Below are positions 35,717 to 40,663 of a DNA stretch of 40,663 nucleotides, piece after piece. The notes beneath the pieces are model-generated. The model ran no database searches. It was not told the DNA's origin and saw only the letters and a program-made list of their open reading frames with translations. Made by a program: the position numbers and the translations under genes. Numbering within the stretch: the first letter of the stretch is position 1; each line of letters starts with the position of its first letter. Origin of the DNA: Salipaludibacillus sp. CUR1 (lineage in GTDB: Bacteria; Bacillota; Bacilli; Bacillales; Salisediminibacteriaceae); the NCBI RefSeq assembly GCF_021028955.1, contig NZ_JAIWPE010000004.1:1-40663 (forward strand). The letters are read 5' to 3'.

Positions 35717-35772
35717 TACTCGGTAAAGGATTTCTTTAGAACTATTAAACAGTGATATAATTGTGCCGAGTA
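35717..35772 (+). promoter_or_regulatory. malR promoter flanked by inverted repeats
   Basis: A consensus -10 TATAAT (35756-35761) with no good -35 suggests an activator-dependent or weak promoter. TACTCGG (35717-35723) and CCGAGTA (35766-35772) form an inverted repeat around it, possibly two regulator half-sites. Confidence 0.5.
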
Positions 35773-35799
35773 CCTTTAATCGCTGGGAGGTGAGTAGAA

Positions 35800-36555
35800 A
35801 TGAGTCTGGAAGAATTGATTAATGAATATTATGAGAAGTTGAACGACAATGATCTGCACGTTCTGAAATACATATTAAACAATAAAAAGACATGCTCTCA
35901 AATGGGAATCAATGATTTGGCTGAAGCTTGCCACTCATCGCGGTCATCCATCCACAGGATGACAAAAAAGCTCAATTTCAGCGGCTACAGTGAATTCCGC
36001 GTTTTTTTAAAATGGGAGGAGCAGCCTGAACTTATGCATGGCACTCACGTGGAAATTCTTGAAAACGACGTGACGACTACTTTTAAAAATTTAGCAGCTG
36101 TGGATTTTGATCCGATAAGTGAAAAACTGTACTCAGCTAACAGGATTTTCATATACGGCACAGGCACGGCACAATTAAGCTGTGTAATGGAAGCCCAGCG
36201 GCTGTTCGCCCTGATGAGCACGTTTATAACAGTTATTCATGATGAGACCGAGTTTGAAACCATGCTGAAAGCTATGCAGGAGGACGATGTCGTCATTATC
36301 TTATCTTTATCCGGCAGCACGCCTGCTCTGATGCCGATCGTCAAACAGCTGAACGCCCGGGGTCTCGACTTTATCTCAATAACCAATTTGAAAAATAACA
36401 AACTTGCTCAAATGTCCCCATACAGCATTTATGCGGCAACTTCCGAAACATTCGCCGGTGACGGGACAGAAGTCGTTTCATTTATTCCGTTTTATATCGC
36501 TGTGGAAACGATGTTCCGTAAATATGCTGATTATGTGGAGAATCATAAGTCATGA
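35800..36555 (+). CDS. malR: RpiR-family regulator of maltose use
   Basis: 251 residues: an N-terminal helix-turn-helix (residues 1-75, with INDLAEACHSSRSSIHRMTK and FSGYSEFRVFLKWEE) and a C-terminal SIS sugar-phosphate domain with IFIYGTGTAQLSC, VVIILSLSGSTPALMPIV and ISITNLKNN. It reads like Bacillus subtilis MalR (GlvR), an activator of the maltose operon. There the gene lies between malA and malP; here it is divergent from malP-malA, so a shared intergenic operator is likely. GGGAGGTG lies seven to eight bases before ATG 35800. Confidence 0.93.
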   Translation: MSLEELINEYYEKLNDNDLHVLKYILNNKKTCSQMGINDLAEACHSSRSSIHRMTKKLNFSGYSEFRVFLKWEEQPELMHGTHVEILENDVTTTFKNLAAVDFDPISEKLYSANRIFIYGTGTAQLSCVMEAQRLFALMSTFITVIHDETEFETMLKAMQEDDVVIILSLSGSTPALMPIVKQLNARGLDFISITNLKNNKLAQMSPYSIYAATSETFAGDGTEVVSFIPFYIAVETMFRKYADYVENHKS

Positions 36556-36651
36556 GGAAGCCATCACAGCTGAAGAAACCTTTAGCAGAAAACTTAGCCT
36601 ATAGTCTGTCCGCTATTTGCGCCCTACTATTAGCAAGGATGATTATTAATT

Positions 36652-36785
36652 AGACGGATAGGAGGGGCAAAGTCGCTGATTGAATTGTTTTTTCGCTGAT
36701 TGAGCACCGTTTTTCGCTGATTGACCACTCTTTTTCGCCGATAGAGCCGAATATTCGCTGATAGGACCCTATTTTCTCCGATAGC
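36652..36785. repeat. Short-period repeat array after malR
   Basis: Six units related to TCGCTGATTGA start at 36673, 36693, 36714, 36735, 36755 and 36775, a steady period of 20-21 bases; a weak seventh may start at 36652. Three units end TTGA and three end TAG. Spacers of 9-10 bases are mostly T-rich just before each unit. It fills the 300-base gap between malR and the acyl-CoA dehydrogenase gene. Frames across it give repetitive nonsense peptides with no ribosome binding site. Confidence 0.85.
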
Positions 36786-36804
36786 ACCCCCTGGCATAAA
36801 ACAT

Positions 36805-36833
36805 AAAAAAGATGCCAGATCAGTTCTGGCATC
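36805..36833 (-). terminator. Terminator of the acyl-CoA dehydrogenase gene
   Basis: On the minus strand, GATGCCAGA (36825-36833) pairs with TCTGGCATC (36811-36819) around a 5-base loop, followed by six T residues (36805-36810). Confidence 0.93.
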
Positions 36834-36859
36834 TTCCATATCATTCAGCTCTCTCAGTA

Positions 36860-38575
36860 CTACTCTGGACTGCCGGTCTTGACCCCGTAACTGCTTTTAA
36901 GAGGGAGAACCTGCTCCTCCCATATCCGCTGATCACGGCTGGAGTTCTTATACGGACGTTTCAGCATTTTTTCCAGATAAGTTTCCTGGTCCTCGGTAAG
37001 ACCGAATTGGGAAAGGTGCGCCAAAGCAAATTGGGCAAAATCCCCTACCATAAAGGTAAACATGTAATCCGTTAAATCATCATCGAGCTTATGAAGTCTT
37101 GCATTTTCCAGGACGAGCTGAGCGTAAACCGCCATTGTAAACAGCTCCCCTAAATGAAGCATGAAGTTATGGTCTTTTTGCTGCTGTTCAGTCGGCGGCG
37201 CTTTGTAAAGCATTTCCCTGAATAAATCAGTCTGTTCCAGGAAAATAAGGACGTTAGGGAGACTGACGCCTTCATAACTCTTCCTGTAATTCGGAAACGT
37301 CACGCTGGCAAGTTTCCCTGTTGTCTGGTTAAAAAGGTTGGAATCATCCTTTGCGTCCCGGCGAACAGGGATATCTTCAAACTCTTCCTCGTTGAAAAAG
37401 TAGTTCTCCATAAGTTTTATTACGAGAGCCATATTCACATGGCTCGTCCCTTCAAGCCGCGGGATCATTCCGATATCCCGGATAGCCATTTCCATATACG
37501 TGTCCTGTTCGAACCCTTTTGCAGCCACCACGTCAAGCAGCATGTCGATGACTTCCATCCCCTGTTTCGTCACTTTCATTTTCTGAATCGGATTAAACAA
37601 AAGGTAACGGCGGTCTTTTTCAGAAGAGGACCGGAAATAATCAACTGCCCGCAGAGCATAAAGTTTCATGGCGGTGATCCTGGCATATGACTCCGTAAAT
37701 AAGTGTCTGACGTGGCTGAAATCAGTCACCTTCTGCCCGTACAATACCCGGTTGTCTGCATGATTCAGAGCCTCGTAGAAAGCATGCTGGCAAATGCCCG
37801 CTGACGCAAATCCCAACTGGAACTTTCCGATATTGACCGTGGATAATGAGGCGTCCCACGCATCCCGACCTTTAGATAAAATATCATCCTCAGTTACCGG
37901 ATAATCTTTGAGTGAAAACTCACCGACAAACGCAGGCCTCACTCCGGACGTATGAATTTTCTTCTGAAGCTCGTAATGCTCATCTTCAGGATCGACTGCG
38001 AAAAAAACAAAGTCATTTGTATCAGCCATCCGGCCAAAAACAGACACCAATGCTGCTTTATTGGCGTTTCCAATATAATATTTTGATCCGGTTCCTTTAA
38101 AGCTGCCATTGCCTGCCGGGTACAGCTTCATTTGATTTGAATAAAGGTCTGCCCCATGCTTTTTTTCCGACATCCCGAAGGCAAAGATCCCGCCCTCTTT
38201 TAACAGCCGGGCTGTCTTATTTTTTAACGTGTCATTTCCTGACATCCATATCGGACTAAGCCCGAGAATGCTCACCTGGAAACAGTACTGATAAGAAAGG
38301 CCGTAAAACGCCGTCAATTCACTGAAATCGCACATACGCGACAGATCAAACCTGGTATCTTCATCCCCGTAGCCTGCGGGAGTCAGCAATGTGGCGAACA
38401 CGTTTTCTTCGGCTAAAAATTCGATAAAATCCTCATACCATTCCGACGCCTGGTCATCTTCTTTAATACCTTCGAGTCCTTTTTTCTCAAAAAATTGAAC
38501 CGTCTTTTTCATCAAGTCCTGTGTTTTCTGATCCGGTGCCTGTGTGCCTGCCTTTTCAGGATTTAAAAAAAGCAA
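36860..38575 (-). CDS. Acyl-CoA dehydrogenase-like flavoprotein (571 aa)
   Basis: Oxidises an acyl-CoA thioester at C2-C3 with FAD in beta-oxidation or a related path. Seen: FAFGMSEKKHGADLYS (substrate/FAD loop, usually T-E-x-x-x-G-S/A-D), YYIGNANKAALVSVFGR, and IPRLEGTSHVN near residue 390, close to the usual catalytic-base region. It is longer than the common 380-residue dehydrogenases and has a C-terminal helical extension (about 430-571), as in very-long-chain or oxidase-like members. Start is TTG 38575, six bases after AGGAGGGG. A FadR-like operator overlaps the promoter, which supports a fatty acid role. The gene stands alone. Confidence 0.85.
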   Translation of the reverse strand: MLFLNPEKAGTQAPDQKTQDLMKKTVQFFEKKGLEGIKEDDQASEWYEDFIEFLAEENVFATLLTPAGYGDEDTRFDLSRMCDFSELTAFYGLSYQYCFQVSILGLSPIWMSGNDTLKNKTARLLKEGGIFAFGMSEKKHGADLYSNQMKLYPAGNGSFKGTGSKYYIGNANKAALVSVFGRMADTNDFVFFAVDPEDEHYELQKKIHTSGVRPAFVGEFSLKDYPVTEDDILSKGRDAWDASLSTVNIGKFQLGFASAGICQHAFYEALNHADNRVLYGQKVTDFSHVRHLFTESYARITAMKLYALRAVDYFRSSSEKDRRYLLFNPIQKMKVTKQGMEVIDMLLDVVAAKGFEQDTYMEMAIRDIGMIPRLEGTSHVNMALVIKLMENYFFNEEEFEDIPVRRDAKDDSNLFNQTTGKLASVTFPNYRKSYEGVSLPNVLIFLEQTDLFREMLYKAPPTEQQQKDHNFMLHLGELFTMAVYAQLVLENARLHKLDDDLTDYMFTFMVGDFAQFALAHLSQFGLTEDQETYLEKMLKRPYKNSSRDQRIWEEQVLPLKSSYGVKTGSPE

Positions 38576-38598
38576 AAAATCCCCTCCTGCCTAGTTTA

Positions 38599-38621
38599 TG
38601 AATGAATAATCACTCATTATA
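38599..38621 (-). promoter_or_regulatory. FadR-like operator and -10 element upstream of the acyl-CoA dehydrogenase gene
   Basis: TGAATGAATAATCACTCA (38599-38616) differs at one base from the Bacillus FadR (YsiA) consensus TGAATGAMTANTCATTCA as I recall it. On the minus strand the -10 TATAAT (38616-38621) directly precedes it, so the repressor would sit on the transcription start. Long-chain acyl-CoA would release it. The -35 is weak. Confidence 0.8.
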
Positions 38622-38765
38622 TATTCTCTGCCAGACCGCTTAAATTCCTGCTTTTGTCTAAAATATCCTCTTACAGGTCTTAACTTGCAGCAGGGACACG
38701 TTTCAGCCCGTACACGAATATAATGAACCAAACTAAGCCCATTTTCCGGAAAGGAGGAAAAGGTC

Positions 38766-39032
38766 TTGCCTAAATTCAAAAGAAAGCCTGTCGTTGTCGA
38801 AGCTGTAAAAATCACAAGGCCCATTTCAATAGAAACAGAAGGTAACACAGTGAAAGGACACACGGGGGACTATCTCATTACTGAATCAGATGGCCAGCAG
38901 TACCCTTGCAACGCCCAGTTATTTGAGGAGGAATTCGAACCGGTAAAAGACAGATTTAACTTTAAAGAGACGGTTTATAAATCTTTACGAATGGTAAAGA
39001 GGAAATCCAGAGAAATATTATTTGATAAATAG
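38766..39032 (+). CDS. Small conserved protein related to phage-type PGDYI proteins (88 aa)
   Basis: TTG start at 38766, ten bases after AAAGGAGG. The protein begins MPKFKRKPVVVEAVKITRPI, then GHTGDYLITESDGQQYPCNA and FEEEFEPV. The frame 'KxKPVVVEAV ... GDYLI ... YPC ... FEE.YE' is common in small proteins of phages and bacilli of unknown function. The C-terminal 20 residues are basic. No phage genes adjoin it. Function unknown. Confidence 0.7.
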   Translation: MPKFKRKPVVVEAVKITRPISIETEGNTVKGHTGDYLITESDGQQYPCNAQLFEEEFEPVKDRFNFKETVYKSLRMVKRKSREILFDK

Positions 39033-39099
39033 GCGCAGAGTACTGCGAGTGGAGAATGACTGAAAGGACCAGCGGAACACAAACTGATCAGGCCGCCTT

Positions 39100-39489
39100 T
39101 TAGGTTGATTCAGGCAAATGCTTTATCTTCTTTTCATTTCCGAGAGAAAAGACAATCATAATAATTCCCAAAATGACAAGAGCCACTTCAAAATAAATGG
39201 CTTCAGGCCCATCAGTCAGACGGTGCAGATTAAACAGCCAATGAACGACGACAATATCAAAACTCGCAAAAAAGCCGGCAGCAAAAATGACCCCGTTAAA
39301 AAACGAGCGGGCGAAAAAACGGTAAGCCAAATAAAAGATTAACAGAGTGACAGCGCCTGTAAACACTAACGCACCTATACGCTCAGCCATCGTCTCAGCC
39401 TCAAACCCGAAAGCCTGAACATTTCCTGTATGAAACCAGTAATCTATCAGAAAGATTCCGATCAGGAAACTTAAAACTCTGGAAAACAT
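39100..39489 (-). CDS. Small integral membrane protein, DUF2243-like
   Basis: 129 residues with about four membrane segments. Start ATG 39489 follows AAAGGAGGG. A polar motif lies within the third to fourth segments: SFDIVVVHWLFNLHRLTDGP, with Asp and two His placed as possible metal or heme ligands. The D-x4-HW-x5-HR pattern recalls DUF2243 membrane proteins, but this is a tentative match. Function unknown. Confidence 0.65.
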   Translation of the reverse strand: MFSRVLSFLIGIFLIDYWFHTGNVQAFGFEAETMAERIGALVFTGAVTLLIFYLAYRFFARSFFNGVIFAAGFFASFDIVVVHWLFNLHRLTDGPEAIYFEVALVILGIIMIVFSLGNEKKIKHLPEST

Positions 39490-39577
39490 TTTGTGAATCT
39501 CCCTCCTTTACATTATTTCAGTAACGAAGAACAACCCTTCTATCCTGCATTATTACCTGCTATGAGGCTAAACAAAC

Positions 39578-39615
39578 AAAAAGTGTAACTGCACAGGCGT
39601 GGAGTTACACTTTTT
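39578..39615 (-). terminator. Hairpin terminator, bidirectional form
   Basis: AAAAAGTGTAACT (39578-39590) and AGTTACACTTTTT (39603-39615) form a 13-bp stem with a 12-base loop. It lies about 50 bases past the stop of the membrane protein gene at 39666 and upstream of the next gene, so it ends the former on the minus strand. Confidence 0.85.
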
Positions 39616-39665
39616 CATAGTTAATGGGTTTAAAATGGCTTAGGGGGTTTCTCAGGAATTTATCT

Positions 39666-40133
39666 TCAACTGATGAATGTGAGAAATGCGGTGATCAGGA
39701 GACCAAACAGAATGATATACATAACCATCTCCATCTGGAACTTAAAGAAAAACTTTTTCTTCACATACCTCTTTTTAAAGTAAACGAGGCCTTCAATATT
39801 ATCCATAAAAGGGGAAGCAGCTGCCAGATGTGTGTAAATAAACATCAGGCCTGCGAAAAACAAAAACGATACGGCGAATGGCAACTCTAATATAGCATGT
39901 AAGAGAGGTAATAAAACGATAGCCATCAAAAGACCTCTTAGAATTTGAGCCGGCAGAAAATATTTTTCCACATGGCCGCTTTCTTCTTTATTGGACATGT
40001 CTCTCATAAAATCACAATGACGGCTTTTCTCTTCATAAATATCTTTGCTGAACTTTAAAGCTATTGCACCAGCAGCTATATAGGCGATTGCATGAGCCAG
40101 GGTAAATAAAAGAATAAAAAGGATATAAGCCAT
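39666..40133 (-). CDS. Integral membrane protein of unknown function (155 aa)
   Basis: Starts MAYILFILLFTLAHAIAYIA at ATG 40133, with GGAGG about 11 bases upstream (an in-frame upstream start lies before that site). About four membrane segments: residues 1-25, 65-85, 88-108 and 135-155. The loop after the first is charged (DIYEEKSRHCDFMRDMSNKE), and the loop after the third is basic (KKRYVKKKFFFKF). No family recognised. It ends in a terminator and appears to be a single-gene unit. Confidence 0.65.
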   Translation of the reverse strand: MAYILFILLFTLAHAIAYIAAGAIALKFSKDIYEEKSRHCDFMRDMSNKEESGHVEKYFLPAQILRGLLMAIVLLPLLHAILELPFAVSFLFFAGLMFIYTHLAAASPFMDNIEGLVYFKKRYVKKKFFFKFQMEMVMYIILFGLLITAFLTFIS

Positions 40134-40461
40134 CTTAATTGCCCCCTCCATAACTATAATGAATGCCGCACATGTTAAATTAGCAGAGTTTTACCCGCCG
40201 TTACAGACTAATTTTGATTTAAAATGATCCAGTTATCCATATTGTTATGCTCACTTTTATCGAAAGGGCGAAAGGCTCCGGTTATTTCAACTACAATTAA
40301 GACAGTGTACAGCTTGCCAAACGATCTCTCTTTTCTTCTTCTATACTTCTTATTATACCATTAAAGCTTATATTAGAGTGTTTTCTGTTATATAGTTAAA
40401 TTATTGTTTAAATAGTGTTAAATGCTCTGATTTACTATTGATTTGTACCTTATATGTTGGC
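40134..40461. other. Upstream region with no gene seen
   Basis: About 330 AT-rich bases upstream of the membrane protein gene. A GAAAGGGCGAAAGGCTCCGG string at 40261-40280 looks structured but fits no riboswitch class I could place. No ORF with a ribosome binding site on either strand. Confidence 0.4.
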
Positions 40462-40505
40462 AGGTGATACGTAGGTGCTGCACCGGTAGCACCCACGTAT
40501 CACCT
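40462..40505. repeat. Long hairpin at the head of the end-of-window repeat region
   Basis: Arms of 18 bp with one mismatch: 40462-40479 (AGGTGATACGTAGGTGCT) and 40488-40505 (AGCACCCACGTATCACCT), with an 8-base loop GCACCGGT. Its right arm is part of the direct repeat below. A related, less perfect hairpin lies at 40564-40618. Confidence 0.88.
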
Positions 40506-40549
40506 ACCTGACTGTTACTCTTTTTTAGCTTGCTTATGCTACCGTTTCC
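40482..40549 (+). repeat. Direct repeat unit 1 (68 bp)
   Basis: Begins ACCGGTAGCACCCACGTATC and ends CCGTTTCC. It matches the unit at 40596-40663 over the same length with 11 mismatches by hand count (57 of 68), with 114 bases from start to start. Confidence 0.85.
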
Positions 40550-40595
40550 TCTCGATTTCTGCCTGATACGTTGGTGGGTGTTACCTAACAGTTAC

Positions 40596-40663
40596 ACCGG
40601 TATCACCCACGTATCACCTACCTACCTGTTACTCTTTTCTAACTCCCTTATAATCCTGTTTCC
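40596..40663 (+). repeat. Direct repeat unit 2 (68 bp), at the window edge
   Basis: Begins ACCGGTATCACCCACGTATC and ends CTGTTTCC at the last base of the window, so further units may follow beyond the edge. The preceding 40564-40595 mirrors the left hairpin arm of unit 1 with insertions. Confidence 0.85.

Noticed and set aside
36652-36785. CRISPR array
   Set aside because: Units are about 11 bases with 9-10 base spacers, far too short, the units vary, and there are no cas genes.
38591-38863. 90-aa minus-strand ORF between the dehydrogenase and the 88-aa gene
   Set aside because: It covers the FadR-like operator and is antisense to the better supported plus-strand gene with its ribosome binding site.
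40261-40280. Possible riboswitch core (GAAAGGGCGAAAGG)
   Set aside because: It does not fit the c-di-GMP, guanidine, ZTP, fluoride or glycine patterns that I checked by eye, and no matching flanking helices were found.

Overview
The window looks like a chromosomal segment of a Gram-positive, Bacillaceae-type bacterium (Bacillota). The grounds are strong AGGAGG-type ribosome binding sites, several TTG/GTG starts, vegetative promoters, a malA/malP/malR set very close to that of Bacillus subtilis, a FadR-type operator, a CcpA cre site, a Fur box and a YrzI-like small protein. Genus cannot be fixed from the sequence. No tRNA, rRNA, CRISPR array, transposase or prophage was seen.

Layout. (1) 50-9648, minus: a 50-residue YrzI-like protein, galU, and a 2742-residue cyclic beta-1,2-glucan synthase-like protein. 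GalU makes the UDP-glucose that such a synthase uses, and no terminator separates the two genes. (2) 9892-12097, minus: an ArsR-type regulator with a clear promoter, an unlisted 49-residue charged protein with its own terminator, and a cysteine desulfurase. (3) 12494-14086, plus: an acyl-CoA ligase. (4) 14159-17722, minus: a Fur-controlled operon of feoA, a divergent feoB, a Cys-rich SAM-type Rossmann protein with a faint nicotianamine synthase resemblance, and an LPG-synthase-TM/flippase-like membrane protein. The last two are not standard feo partners. (5) 18323-27330, minus: one nine-kilobase operon hypA-hypB-hypF-hypC-hypD-hypE, a cytochrome b5-domain protein, [NiFe]-hydrogenase small and large subunits and the maturation protease. 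The small subunit has no Tat signal and has a CxGN proximal-cluster motif. The b5 protein takes the place where a membrane cytochrome b would be expected. (6) 28290-32534, plus: a TorD-like chaperone, a Tat-exported molybdopterin oxidoreductase, a four-cluster ferredoxin subunit with a C-terminal anchor and a cytochrome b; a respiratory reductase or dehydrogenase of unknown substrate. (7) 32599-36555: malA and malP (minus), divergent from malR (plus), for uptake and hydrolysis of maltose-type sugars. (8) 36860-40133: an acyl-CoA dehydrogenase with a FadR-like operator and three small proteins.

Non-coding structure is rich. A palindromic family (core GGGGTCAGACCCC) occurs six times at five loci; one copy supplies the stop codon of the hydrogenase protease gene and two copies form a perfect 18-bp-arm palindrome upstream of the molybdoenzyme operon. 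A six-unit array with a 20-21 bp period follows malR. The last 200 bases hold two 68-bp direct repeats, each tied to a long hairpin, running into the window edge.

Best candidates for something undescribed are the feoAB-methyltransferase-flippase operon and the hydrogenase operon with a cytochrome b5-domain partner.
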